NCBI RefSeq assembly: GCF_027943255.1
Contig: NC_072892.1
Coordinates: forward strand, 121,785,792-121,849,791
DNA from: Anastrepha obliqua
Taxonomy: Eukaryota > Arthropoda > Insecta > Diptera > Tephritidae
Direction: 5' to 3'
DNA length: 64,000 nt
Position 1 is the stretch's first letter, and each line of letters begins with the position of its first letter. This document shows, piece after piece, positions 12,253 through 23,937 of the stretch. The translations under genes and the position numbers were made by a program. The notes beneath the pieces are model-generated. The model ran no database searches. It was given only the letters and a program-made list of their open reading frames with translations, and was not told the DNA's origin.

Positions 12253-13395
12253 TATGCAAGGCGGGTTGGTACGTGACTACCATTCGGAAATGCGTAGGTT
12301 CAAATTTCCATGCATGAAACACCAAAATGATAGAACTTTTTTTCTAATAGTGGTCACTCCTCGGCATAAATAACTATAGGGTGGGCCATGTAAAATTTGC
12401 CTTTTGCATCGGCTATAAAAAAAAACTAATCAATATTTTTTCAAACTTTTTTTTTATTTTGAAGATTGAATATTGTCATTTATGAATGAAAAATAATATC
12501 GTTCAAATGACTGCCACGACTCGCTTTACAGTAGGCCATTCGATCAACGCAATTTTATAGCACATTTTCAATTGTTTGGGCTCCAATTTCATGAATGGCA
12601 ACTTCTATTTCGAGTTTTAAAGCATCAATCGTCTCTGGATGCTTCGCATAGCATTTGTCCTTAATGGCTCTCCACAAAAAATAGTCCAACGGGCGTAAAT
12701 CACAGCTCCGAGGCGGCCAATTGATATCGGGATTTCGTCTGATTATTCGGTTTTCAAAAGCGGTAGCCAAAAGTTCGAGTGTAACTTTGGCAGTGTGACA
12801 AGCTGCACCGTCCTGTTGAAACCAAATGTCGTCCATGTCATCCTCTTCAATTTTTGGAAACAAAAACTCGTTGAGCATGTCACGGTAACGCTCGCCATTT
12901 ACTGTAACCGCGGCTCCTCGCTCATTTTCGAAAAAAAATGGCCCGATGATGTCGCCAGACCAAAAACCGCACCAAACAGTGACTCGTTGTGGATGCATTT
13001 GCTTCTCGACAGTGACATGTGGATTTTCTGAGCCCCAAATCCGACAATTTCATAAGCTTCATCAAAAATGAAGAAGAAGACTCACCACTTTCGAAATAGG
13101 TTTTCAATATTTACCAATTTTGTTCAAGCCTATAGCGTCCCATTTCGTAAATGTCAAGCCTTTAAGTAAATCATGAATACATTTGACATGTCATTTGTGA
13201 TACCATTCTCAAAAAAATAGGTGGTTCAAAAAGCAAACGCTATATGGCCCACCCTGTATTTGCCGTTCGGAGCCGGCTTAAAACTGTAGGCCCCTCCATT
13301 TGTGGAATAACATCAAAATGCACGCCACAAATGAGAGGGGGAACTCGGCCAAACACCCAAAACGGGTGCAAGTGCCAATTATATATTATATATAT
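12253..13395 (+). mobile_element. SINE interrupted by a mariner-like element
   Basis: The head (GGTTGGTACGTGACTACC, then a degraded B box) and first part of the body lie at 12253-12374. The rest of the body (TGCCGTTCGGAGCCGGC through CTCGGCCAAACACCC to GTGCCAATTATATAT) resumes at 13259. The gap is filled by the element at 12377-13256 with TA on each side. Part of the SINE body between the halves (the GGCAATGGCAAACC block) is missing, so a deletion also occurred. Confidence 0.8.
12377..13256 (-). mobile_element. IS630/mariner-like element, internally deleted, copy A
   Basis: Inverted ends (AGGGTGGGCCATRTA type) are flanked by TA at 12375-12376 and 13257-13258. The minus strand keeps a long open frame, 12998-12555: a VTVWCGFW block, WFQQDGAACHTAKVT (second Asp), INWPPRSCDLRPLDYFLW (third Asp), then the C-terminal ASRGSHLNDIIF after a stop. 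The N-terminal DNA-binding half is mostly gone, leaving only a short stretch after 13000. A related deleted copy lies at 17613-18317. Confidence 0.85.
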
Positions 13396-13402
13396 ACATT
13401 TA

Positions 13403-13530
13403 CAGAAGGTGGCGCAAAATTAATCATCATATTTTCTTTTTCAATAACTTTTACTAATTAAAAAAATGATTTTGAGTATTGGAAGTCTTTATTTTGAGTT
13501 TACGCCATCCATTGCTTGTGCTTTTTTCTT
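13403..13530. mobile_element. left end of a GGTGGCGCAAAATTAATC-type MITE
   Basis: AAGGTGGCGCAAAATTAATC and the AT-rich bases after it match the left end of the complete element at 16061-16573. I do not see the matching right end nearby, so the 3' border given is arbitrary. Confidence 0.45.
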
Positions 13531-13844
13531 TTTGTAAAGGAGGCTTAAATCAAAATGCCAGAAATATCGCAAAAGTACCGTAACACAAATGACACTAGTA
13601 CTTCAACAATCCTCCCACCTCAGCTAAATTCTATCCTGGGAACACAAAAGTATAACATCTGGGTAGAGCCGCGTTCATGTCCGAAGACACAATAGGTACA
13701 CGCGTCCAGGTTCCTCTCTTGTGGACATATGAAGGCAATGCGCTGTCGGTAGCCCGAATTACTTCCACTGTGTTCATAGGTGGCTCGAAACTAAAGGAGA
13801 CATCGGAAAAGTTGCAATAATGTTATATTAACCCACTACCGCCT

Positions 13845-14230
13845 TGTCTTCTGTGCGATATTGTAGTGAGTGGTCACTGTGGCTGTCGTCGGTTCGTCAG
13901 AAACCGTCCACCTTCACTGCTGCAGCTGTTGTAACTGTTGCTCCACCGCTTTGTGTTCCCGATCAATATGGCGGAGTCGGGCCATGATTTTAGCTACGAA
14001 CATTTTGGCTGCCGTTTATTTACTTCTGCTCATATTTGAGCAGAAGTACTGCTGGTTGCGCACATATCTCGTGTGAGGTTGCTGACCCAGGGCTTGTTCG
14101 AGAATAGCTCGTTCCTCTCTGATGCGTTTGCAATAAAAAATCACGTGTTCTGCACTTCCGTCACTATTCGGGCAGTTTGGACGAAAAGGGCTATCTGCCA
14201 CCTTAAAACGGTGTAGGTTTTCCTGAAATC
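13845..14230 (-). pseudogene. R1-type ORF2 C-terminus
   Basis: The minus strand gives CPNSDGSAEHVIFYCKRIRE, then ERAILEQALG, NQQYFCSNMSRSK and a stop, then AKIMARLRHIDREHKAVEQQ in the same direction. The pattern C..C, AEHV.F.C, ER..LE is the usual end of R1/LOA-like ORF2 proteins. It is a short remnant with stops. Confidence 0.6.
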
Positions 14231-14539
14231 AGCCACACCCGCTGAGCCACTGTGAAAGTGATAGTCGGTGTCTCCGTGTTTTCTTCCTAACTACTCATCA
14301 ATACGTGGGATGCGTTTGTAGGTCCAATGCCCGCTTTGTGCCTGATCCCACCGCTGCTGCTACCGGCCAATTGTCAGCAATCGATCAGCTACTGGTGAGC
14401 GCTGCGCTCCAAGCTTCGTTGAAATATTCAAATTTTTGCTCAAATTATCATTTGCACTGGTGGACGGACAAACAGATATGGTTAAATCGACTCCTGTAAT
14501 CATTTTGAGCTTTTTGGTATGCATATGTCTATATCTATC

Positions 14540-15400
14540 TCAATTCCCCTATCCTGCTAAATACAACCGGTATGTGAATAAAATTATAATACTGTTTTTT
14601 TGAGAAAGGGTTCAAAATGCCTTCGCACTTACAGCGACTGTCGCCTACTGCGTCGAGTGGTCTTGCCCCTCCTTTCGGGAACACACCCTTCCCGGGACTA
14701 CTTTCTGCATCATTTCGGCATCTATAAAGGACCAATTCTATTCACCCACGTCTGGGTGCACCGTACTTGAAGCCAGCTTTCATGCTATAGGCTCATCTTC
14801 TTGTATCTCTATCTGTGCGGCTTTGCGTTGACTGTAGCACGTTCCCGATGTACCTATTTGCCGTGTTCCAGCTGTCCTCGTGTTCGAGCAAATTGTTGCT
14901 CAGCGCGATGTCGCCAATCTGCTTCCTCGGAGCATCTCTTTCCGTGAATCATCCGTCACAACTAAAAAACGTGTGTTAGGCGTCATCGCTCGGCGCCTCG
15001 CAGTACATGCACTTGGGACCGTTTACATTACCCGTGCGGTATAGGTATCTTCGGAAGTATCCGTAGCCCGGGAGGAACTCCGTTAAGAAGTAATTCACTT
15101 CCACGACGTTCCGTTTGGACCCATTGGCCTATTGATGGAATGAGTTTCGCCGTCCATTTGCTCCCGTTGATTGCAAAGTCGCAGCACCAGAGACAGTGCG
15201 GTAGGTTGAAATAACTCTGAGTGCCGTTGTTCGTTGCACATCCTCCAGAGCTTTACCCTTGGCTTTACAGTTTAGCACAACTCCCACACTTCGCTGCCGT
15301 ACATGGGAATTAAGTTTGTGGCCTTCTTTTGTTGTTTCAAAATTATAATACCCTTGGGCACAAGTGCGCTTGGCTATATTTATTACCAAATTCCAAAAAT
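14540..15400 (-). pseudogene. R1-like ORF2 3' fragment
   Basis: Minus-strand reading, in order from 15260 down: ALEDVQRTTALRVISTYRTV (the RT thumb motif of R1-clade elements), then LTEFLPGYGYFRRYLYRTG with a frame change, GPKCMYCEAPSDDA and HTFFSCDG (zinc knuckle), and further degraded sequence to about 14540. Stops and frameshifts are frequent. It is a second R1-type end close to the one at 13845, on the same strand. Confidence 0.65.
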
Positions 15401-15944
15401 GCGCCAAATCAGCAACATACCATAATAAAAAAATAAAAATATATATTAATAACATTTAATTTTGAATTACATTTTTTTGTTTTCTTTTAATTTCACTCAA
15501 AAGTTGATGCTTTGCATGAAGCAAAACTTGATTTTTGACGACTTTGCTATATTTCTACTCAGCAGCAACATTTCTTATGAAGGTTTTAAAATACTTACAT
15601 TTTTTATACACGAAGAAAAATTAAAGATTGAAATATATTGGGTTTTGAAACTTATTCTCTCTCGCGAGGCATGCTTTTGAATAGTGACTCGATTTGAATA
15701 AAACAGCAAATCTGAAAGTGTAGTTAAGCATATAATTTATCCGTGGCAATGTAGCCTTAAGCCATCATCTCTGGCACAAGTGAATGCTGGTCGCAGTGGT
15801 CGGAGTGCCAGAGATGCCACTAAACAAGTGAGCCCCAGCAATGTAATTACAAGAAGCTTTAACACCTTCGCTGCAATGCTGCAAACATTTTTCAAGGGGA
15901 CCGATTTTATAATTTTGCATTGAAGTTCTTAAAGTTTTATAATT

Positions 15945-16045
15945 TTCTTCTTTACGTTTTTCTGCTAAGGATCGCTGAGCTGCTGCATATATCTTTCAAT
16001 TTACTGACATCTGGTTGAAAATTACTAAGTACAATTTATTTTTAT
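15945..16045. repeat. segment duplicated at 16313-16412
   Basis: TTTTTCTGCTAAGGATC, GAGCTGCTGCA and TTGAAAATTACTAAGTA occur in the same order and spacing in both places. The second copy lies inside the MITE at 16061-16573, the first just outside it. Confidence 0.65.
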
Positions 16046-16060
16046 ACATATAAGTACATA

Positions 16061-16573
16061 CAAGGTGGAGCAAAATTAATCATCATATTTTGCTATTGCA
16101 TAACTTTTTTACTATATAATAAATAAAAAAACGTAATAATTTTAGTATTGGTTTTGTAGAATATTTAATTTATTGTACAAATAATTAAAAAAAATAATAT
16201 TATTAATAATAGTTTTTACTAAATAAAAAACTTTTTTTGTGACACTTAGATTGCAGAAATCCAGAAGCAACAGCATACATTAAAGTTTTTAAAGTTTTTT
16301 GTTTGTGCGGGAATTTTTTTCTTTCCGTTTTTCTGCTAAGGATCCTGAGCTGCTGCAGATATATTTCATTTTACTGACGTTTGCTTGAAAATTACTAAGT
16401 AAAATTGATTTTACAGCAACAATAAACCCGAATATTTTATTAAACAGCCGAAGGGCCTCTGTCGTCAGTGCTGCGAGCCGTTTGGTTTTTGTAGAATATT
16501 TATTTTATTATGCAAATAATAATAAAAAAATTATAATTTTTACTAAATAAAAAAATTATTTTGCGCCACCTTG
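16061..16573. mobile_element. MITE with TA duplication
   Basis: The left end CAAGGTGGAGCAAAATTAA and right end TTTTGCGCCACCTTG are inverted, with TA at 16059-16060 and 16574-16575. There is no coding frame. The interior holds two similar AT-rich blocks (16147-16232 and 16481-16560), each beginning near TTGGTTTT...GTAGAATATTTA, so it grew by internal duplication. TA targets point to the Tc1/mariner superfamily. Confidence 0.7.
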
Positions 16574-17612
16574 TAAATAGAAATTCTATACAAATGTATC
16601 ACCGTTGAGCTGGTCCTTCTTGAAATAGTTAGTCTGAATATAGATAAGGTTGGGGGGTTCCTTTTGCCACTTTTCATAGTAAATAGAATAAAAAACTCAT
16701 CCGATACCTGTCAAACTTTTTAATACACAAATCGAGTTGGGATTTCCAATTAGAGAATAACTATCCATATACAAGTATTTATATGTAGCCGCGACTGTAA
16801 TTTGTTGGGGCAAGTGTGATTATACATAATTTGTAATTAAATATTCAACAACTCAAGATTTCCACAATAACCCACGGTGAAGCACACAAGAAAAATAGTT
16901 TCAAGTCACATCTGTTTATATGATAAACGTGAACAATTTAATATATATGTACATACATATGTACCAACACACATTTGTCATCACTCCATCAAACGAATTA
17001 ATCCTATATTGAGATTATTTTAATTTTAAGTATCAACACTTAATTATATAATAACTTGACACGTGTTTCGCGTTATCTGTCTATCAACCCTTTAATCAGT
17101 TGTTTGCTGCTTATACAGCAATTACACTTAAAAATCATACTTTTATTAGATAGTTAATACATACAAACATGTAAAAATTTATCCAAAAGACTTGCCAAAG
17201 GGAAGAGACTCGACGGGAAGCAAATTATAAAGTAACTGTAAATTAACTGAATAGCGATTTCAAATGAAAAGTGTATATTTACTTTTGTAATTGACTGTAT
17301 TTGCCTAATAAAGTTCTAAGTGCGCTAACTGTGAATATATATTTCACAATCAAATATTTACTTATGAATTTACACAAATTACACTTTCCATTTAGTTATT
17401 TTTCAGAGCTATTTACACTAACAAACACTGGTTACTCAACAAGAACAAACACTGATATAGGTACATATAATTATGCATGAGGATATCTTCAGGACCAACT
17501 TTGCCGAAGGTAGTACTAGGCCAACAGGTCTGAATGTTTTTCTTAATTTTGGGTAAAAGTACGAATAGTTTATGAAAAATATTATGTACCTGATTTAGCT
17601 GCATGGCAACTA

Positions 17613-18317
17613 TAGGGTGGGCCATGTAAAATTTGCTTTTTGAATCGGCTATAAAAGAAAAACTAATCAATATTTTTTCAAATTTTTTTTTATTTTGAAG
17701 ATTGAACATTGTCATTTATAAATAAAAAATAATATCGTTTAAATGACTGCCACGACTGGCTTTACAGTAGGCCATTCGATCAACCCAATTTTTAAGCACA
17801 TTTTCGATTGTTTGGGTTCCAATTTCATGAATGGCAATTTCGATTTCGTGTTTTAAAGCATCAATCGTCTCTGGATGGTTCGCATAGCATTTGTCCTTAA
17901 CGAGTCCCCACAATAAATAGTCCAACGGGCTTAAGTCACAGCTCCGAGGCGGCCAATTGATATCGGAATACAAAAACGGTAGCCAAAAGTTCGAGTGTAA
18001 CTTTGGCAGTGTGACAAGTTGCACCGTCCTGTTGAAACCAAATGTCGTCCATGTCATCCTCTTCAATTTTTGGAAACAAAAACTCGTTGAGCACGTCACG
18101 GTAACGCTCGCCATTTACTGTAACTGCGGAAGAAGGAGAAGACTCACCACTTTGGAAATAGGTTTTCAATATTTCCCAATTTTGTTCAAACGTATAGCGT
18201 TCCATTTTCTAAATGTCAAACCTTTAAGTAAATTATGAACACATTTTACATGCCATTTGTGTTACCATTCTCAAAAAATAGGTGGTTCAAAAAGCAAACG
18301 CTATATGACCCACCCTG
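17613..18317 (-). mobile_element. IS630/mariner-like element, internally deleted, copy B
   Basis: Same family as 12377-13256: ends AGGGTGGGCCATGTA / CACCCTG and TA at 17611-17612 and 18318-18319. On the minus strand WFQQDGATCHTAKVTLELLA is followed, after a small deletion, by INWPPRSCDLSPLDYLLW and a C-terminus ending SRGSHLNDIIF. More of the 5' coding part is lost than in copy A: VNGERYRD follows directly on the N-terminal remnant. Confidence 0.85.
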
Positions 18318-18359
18318 TATTTATCTATATGGATAACTATGAAGTCACAGCTAAGAAAG

Positions 18360-18810
18360 GCAAATATTTCTGTTCAGTAAGATTTGGCAAGTCATCGTAA
18401 ATCGTTTAACGCTTCCAAATTGGGGAAATTTACTTTAAAAAAAAATATAAAAAAAAATGAATTTGCTCGCGAAGTTTATAGAACAGTGGCGGCATCATCG
18501 GTCCTAATTTCTTTTGAAATGAGGAAGGAGCTGCCGTAACGACGAATAGCGAGAGCTACAGATCCATGCTGACTGAATTTTGTTTCCAAAAATTAATCTG
18601 CTAAACATCAATGGCATTTGGTTCCAAAAAGACGCGAAACCTGTCTTACAGCCCTCTTAACAATTAATTTTTTGTCCTATTCAAGCCACCTTTGGCGCCA
18701 TGCCGCCAGATTTATTGGAAAAAGTAGTCAACAATTGAACTTATCGAATGGACCGTGTAGCTCGTCGCCGAGGCGGGAATATGCCGGATATCATATTCAA
18801 TAAATAAATG
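18360..18810 (+). pseudogene. mariner-like relic
   Basis: Begins with GTTCAGTAAGATTTGGCAAG, also found near the 5' end of the mariner relic at 59087-60200. It ends with GIWFQKDA (remnant of the FQQDGA motif), and RRGGNMPDIIF, a typical C-terminus of this transposase type. Two different families may have joined here. Only fragments survive. Confidence 0.5.
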
Positions 18811-19189
18811 CCATGAATATTACCAGATTACAATAAAAAAAAAATTAATTCAAAAATATTTCGGTTTTGAATTATCATTTTAAATTCTCAAACTCTTAAA
18901 AAAACTCCCGATATAAAAGGACTTCTAATATATGGTAATTTCTGTCGTCAGACTTCTACGCGTAGAGTAAAATTTATTAAGAAATTTGTTGTGGTACATT
19001 TAAATCTTCTACTTCCTACTCAAATAAGCATTCAACACAAACACTTAAAATGAAAGTATCTTAAAAAGGGCAGTTAGTGGATTAAATTGTTTCACATAAA
19101 CTTAAGCAAAGAAATTTTATTGTGGGTTACTGTAGACGAAAAACTCGTACATAAGGCAGTTGAAGAAACTCGTCCGCAATGGGTGGGGT

Positions 19190-19790
19190 TGGACTCTGAT
19201 GGCGGTATTCGGAGGTCGAGAGCTTAGGAAGGTGGTGAGAGTCTCCCGATGAATGTCGTTTAACGTCTGTCTTTACACTGTCCGCTCCAGTAATTGCAAT
19301 CATATTTGAACCTGGATCTCGCCGGAGGGTGTAATCGAATTCTCACTCAGGTGAGGGAGGTGGCTCAGGCTCTAGTCAGTCCCTGCAGGAGTGGTTTCTG
19401 CGATAATACAGTAGGCTGTCCTAATGACAGTATTTGGTCAGGTCTTAAACGTTGTCCTCTGTGAATCACTAGTACCAGACGACCAGACGAGCGCATAATA
19501 ATTCAGAACCTACCAACCAATTGCTTTAATGTCGGCAGCAAGATTTCTTTGTCTTTTCCCCAAGCGCTGTTGGCTAGCGATTTGAGAACCTGGTTGAACC
19601 TGGTTGTATGCACCGAGAAGAAGAGAAAACTGCTGATGGTGACACCCAAAATTTTAGAGTTCTTAACGGTCGGTAAAGGTGTGTCATCGACTTTCAGCTT
19701 TTACTGCAGTTTGTCTTCAGCAAAGGTGATCCTGGAGAAATTCTCTTTAATAATTATTAGCGTTTGCATTTTATTAGCGTATCATTTTTG
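19190..19790 (-). pseudogene. jockey-like reverse transcriptase 3' fragment
   Basis: On the minus strand from 19770: LKVDDTPLPTVKNSKILGVT (end of the RT domain), an SLANSAWGKDKEILL block, then LQLLERTV and RQTLNDIHRETLTTFLSSRP. The same C-terminal block occurs at 6085-6360 and 50440-50660. Stops and frame changes are present. It sits just upstream of the elongase 5' UTR exon. Confidence 0.65.
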
Positions 19791-19915
19791 TTAAATTTTG
19801 TTGAATTGGGTTATTAACTTGCGCCTTTTTCATTTCTACTTTCAGATATTTCCGCGAATTGTCTTAACAAAATTCTTTTGATCCAAACTAGCGAAATAAT
19901 CACACAGTTCTCAAA

Positions 19916-22900
19916 ATGTCTGCTGTGCGAATGAATGAGACAAATACAATTGTCGATCGTATGGTCAACTTCCTGGTGGAACATGAGGATATGCGCACAA
20001 AGAGTTGGTTCCTCTCAAATGCGCCTGGACCGCTTTTCATGATATTAGCTGGCTATTTGTACTTCTGTTTGTATGCGGGTCCACGATACATGCGCGACCG
20101 TAAGCCATTTGAGCTGAAGAATACCCTGCTGGTGTACAACGCAGTGCAAGTGCTTTTAAGTTGGGTGCTCTTCTATGAGGTGTGTGGGTGATGAATGGAG
20201 CCATTTAATTGAAATATATAATTATTAATTTTCTTTCTTTTGCAGGGTTACAAGGGCGGCTGGGGTGGTCATTATAATTTCCGTTGCCAACCGGTGACCT
20301 ACGCCACAGATCCGATATCCATGCGGGTAAGCAAAATTTACATAGGTAACTTTGTACCACGCTGGAAATTTTATTAATGTAAACAGTGTCTATTGTAACC
20401 GTTATTTAAATATGTTAAGGGAATATAAAGAGAAAAATTGAAAATAGATCACTAGCTTAAAATAGTTTTAGTCATTTTGTTGGTCGATCTCGCTGTCCTG
20501 GAATGAGCTTACAGCGAACCATTTCGAGCCGCGGAGATATGTTTCAGAGTAGTTCAAGCCAGTTTTTTTGCGCCGTGTGATATTAAAGAGGCAAAACTGA
20601 TGGCTTGCCTTTATAAGGGCACTAATTATCAATTTTTAAAATATTTAGTTGAACTTTAGTGTGATTTTGAAGTAGTAAGAGACTTCGTAGAATTTCTCTT
20701 GCGCACAAGTGCTACTTTGGACTAAGTAGGCGATTGAGTAGTAAAGTCCTGTCTCGACGAACGAAACTAACACTACATAAGTCTCTCATCATGCCCGACC
20801 TATTGTATGCCACAGAAGTTTGGATAATGACAACATCCCATGAGGTGGTCCTTGGAGCGTTCGAGAGAAAGATTTTTGACCTATACACGTTGGCGACGAC
20901 GAATATCGCAGACGATGAAACATGAGCTGTGTGACATAGCCATAGTCGAAGTGAATAAAGACCCATCGGCTTCGCTGGGTAGATCATGTCGACCGAATGG
21001 ACACAATCACTCCAGCTCTGGAAGTATTCGATGCTATACCTGCTGGTGGAGAGAAGACAGAGAAAGTGTAAGGTCTTCTGTGTATTGAAAAGATCCGGTG
21101 GAGATGGGTTTGGCTTAACTTGGTGTGTACAACTATTGGCGTGCATTTTTAAACTCCGTCATAATCGCTTAAAAGGTTCTCGCGTCAATTAAGAAGTATG
21201 AGTGAGGCGATTTTATGTAAGGCGATGTTACTAGAACAGCTGATTTACTTTTGCTCTCTTGTTTGGATGTCAAAATGATATGAATGTCAATGCACCGAAT
21301 TGCAAAATTCCATTTAATTTTTGTACTAATTCCACCACCTTCTATGAATTTGCCTTGTGTGTTGCTCTACAAATAGAGGGGTCTACAGTTCAATGCGACC
21401 GACGATCGGCAGTTGATTTTTATGAAACGCTTTTTTTCTTGCCGAAATACACCGTGGCTGGCCAAGTGGCGGTTCCTATTAGAGAAAATTACTCAATCAT
21501 TTGATATTTGATGCTTACATTGTGTTTGAAAGAATGTTGAATTGCAATTCCCCACAATTTTTTTCGAAATTACGGTTAAATTCTAGCTACAAAATTTAAT
21601 AAAATTAAACAAATTAACAATATTTAGCAAAAAAAAATAGCTTATGTAAAAATATTTTATAAAAACATAGATTGCCAAAAAGACAAAATTTATCAATATA
21701 CTTTTGTGATTTACTGTTGCCTTAAAAACATAATTTCCAGCTAGGTATTGATAGTAAAAAGATATGCCTATGTATGCATGCGTGTCTTTAATTCTTCCAC
21801 AGATGGCGCGTGCTGTTTGGTTGTACTACATCGCCAAACTCACTGAACTACTGGATACAGTATTCTTTGTCCTGCGTAAAAAGCAACGACAGATCTCCTT
21901 CCTGCATTTGTAAGTCTATCATACAAAATAAGCAAATATTTATTTATTTATTTATTTATTTACTTACATTGTATGATTTTTATGAATATGCTTCAATACT
22001 TTCAGGTACCATCACACTTTGATGCCCGTTTGCGCATTCGTTGGAGTTAAATATTTCGCCGGTTAGTTTACCTTTCTAGCTTAGTTCTGATCTACATGGT
22101 TTGCTTATCCTTTCACATGTTTTCTGTTTACTTTCATACACTACAATTTTCCAGTCTATGCCTTTGTCTTACAGCGAAAATGTGAAAAAATACATTCTGT
22201 CAAAAAAGTATCGGGAATTATTCAATGAAACGCAAAATAATTGTTTAGTCATCAAAATTTATTTTGTCGCCTTCAAAATAGGCTCCATTCGAAGCAATAC
22301 ACATATGCCAACGATTAGTTCAGTCATCCAAAAACGTTTGAAAAGATTTTTCAGCTCCTTCAGCGAATTCACCTTGATGGCCTGCATCGACTTAAAGCGG
22401 CGTCCGAGGAGTGGCAATTTAAGTTTTAGGAAAAGAAAATCGTCGCATGAGGCTAAATCCGGTGAATACGGTGGTTATTCGTTGATAGTTATCGAGTTTT
22501 TGATCAAAAAAGGATTGACAATATAAGCCTTGTGAGACGATGCGTTACCATGGTGCAAGATGCATGAGTTGTCTTACCACAAATTGGGCCGTTTCCTACG
22601 CACATTCTCTCTCAAACGTCGCACAACTTACAAATAATATGCTTTATTTACCATAGAACCGTTTGGAATGAATTCTGAGTGCACAACGCCATGATAACCA
22701 AAGAAAACGACTTTGACTGGTTTTTTGGGTTTCGGCTCATGTGGATAACGCCATTTAGCCGCCTGTTGACTGTTGACTGGGTTGCATGTCAAACTCATAT
22801 ACCCACGTCTCATCCCCTGTTATGATGCGCTGGGTAAACGTTAGATCGGAATTCACTTGCTCAAGCATGTCATCAGCCATCTTCTTCCGATGAATTTTCT

Positions 22901-23937
22901 GAAAGAAATTTAACTCTCTTTGAACGAGTCGAGCAGCCACGCGTTTCATGCTCAATTGATGGTGTAAAATGTTGGGAATTGATTCGTGAGGCACACTAAG
23001 GTCACGAGCTACCTCCCTCAAACTTAAATGATGGTTTTCCAGCACCATTTCCTTGACTTTGTCGACGTTTTCATCCGTTGAAGACATTGATGGGCGACCA
23101 GATCGGGGCAAATCTTCCACGACTTTCCGGGCCTCTGCAAAAGCCTTACATATCCATAGATTTTCTGCTACGTTTTCAACAATTCGGTACCCGAAATTCC
23201 CTTAAAACACAAAATTTAAGACGAATTCCTTGTTCGATATTTTTATCCACAGTGAAAATGGCAGACCACAGCTGCAGATATAATTAAATGCCAAAAACAA
23301 GTTGATCAAACTCTGCGACACTATAGAAAACAGTTGTACCAACATTCCAGCAAAAAAATTTAGACATATGTGTAATGCTCGGTTTTTAAATGAACAATTT
23401 CCGATATTTTTTGACAGAATGTATACAAAAAAGTAGATATAAACACAGACTTGAACCGTGTAAAAGCAGATTTGGACTTTTAAATCTATAACAGATGCAC
23501 TTTTTGTTAATTAAAATTCCTTTCTACCTCCTTCTTACAACAGGTGGTCACGGCACGCTGCTCGGCTTTATCAACTCCTTCATTCACATCATTATGTACG
23601 CCTATTACCTGCTCTCTGCCATGGGCCCCAAGGTGCAAAAGTATCTGTGGTGGAAGAAGTACATTACCATTCTGCAAATTGTAAGTTGTTTTTGCACTCA
23701 ATGAAATGACTCGATCGATTAAATTTTCTTGTATACTTACAGATTCAATTCCTCATCATATTCGTGCACACTCTCCAAATTCAATTCCAGCCAACTTGTG
23801 ATTTCCCGAAACCAATCGCCGCTTTGCTAACCTTCAACGCCGGTCTTTTTACCTACATGTTCAGCTCCTTCTACATCAAGAACTACAAAAAGGAGGCTGC
23901 AGCCAAGGAGGCCAACGCTGCCATTAAAAAGGATTGA
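19916..23937 (+). CDS. ELOVL fatty acid elongase
   Basis: An elongase of very long chain fatty acids: the 3-ketoacyl-CoA synthase that condenses malonyl-CoA with acyl-CoA in the ER membrane. Six coding exons: 19916-20179, 20246-20326, 21803-21909, 22006-22061, 23544-23680 and 23743-23937, giving 279 aa, normal for the family. The conserved HLYHH catalytic box is at residues 150-154 and is split by intron 3. KLTELLDTVFFVLRK and the YYLLSAMGP block are also family signatures. Several membrane segments are evident, and the C-terminus is lysine-rich (ends IKKD), as in ER-retrieved elongases. The ATG at 19916 follows a 5' UTR exon beginning at 19846 after TTTCAG. Introns 2 and 4 carry transposon insertions, yet all splice sites are intact. 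Poly(A) signals AATAAA lie at 24668 and 24685. It resembles the Drosophila CG2781-type elongases as I recall them; I give no symbol. Confidence 0.95.
20650..21190 (+). pseudogene. RTE/craniofacial-protein-type non-LTR relic
   Basis: Inside elongase intron 2. It reads LSRRTKLTLHKSLIMPDLLY, then TEVWIMTTSHEVVLGAFERK, an NELYE-like remnant and an R-rich tail. This is the end of the reverse transcriptase polyprotein often annotated as craniofacial development protein 2-like. Frameshifts occur after about 20900. A related piece lies on the other strand at 27320-27700. Confidence 0.65.
21355..21470 (-). mobile_element. SINE body fragment in elongase intron 2
   Basis: CTACAAATAGAGGGGTCTAC, then CGACGATCGGCAGTTGATTT and GAAATACACCG run parallel to the SINE body (CACAAATGGAGGGACC, CGAACGGCAGATATTT, GAAATACACTCGG). 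It is highly diverged, and head and tail are missing. Confidence 0.55.
22193..23421 (-). mobile_element. mariner element in elongase intron 4
   Basis: Inverted ends CATTCTGTCAAAAAAGTATC / its complement match over about 28 bp with few differences, and TA flanks lie at 22191-22192 and 23422-23423. Length is 1229 bp, usual for mariner. The minus strand carries transposase parts: LPRSGRPSMSSTDENV, the helix-turn-helix-like LSLREVARDLSVPHESI, IITGDETWVYEFD (first catalytic Asp) and, after a frameshift near 22790, KPKKPVKVVFFGYHGVVHSE. The C-terminal third beyond this is shortened, and I do not find the later Asp motifs, so the copy is inactive. Insertion left the host splice sites unharmed. Confidence 0.9.

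Noticed and set aside
22101..22526. 141-codon ORF inside elongase intron 4
   Set aside because: It is the antisense of the mariner 3' region plus its terminal repeat.
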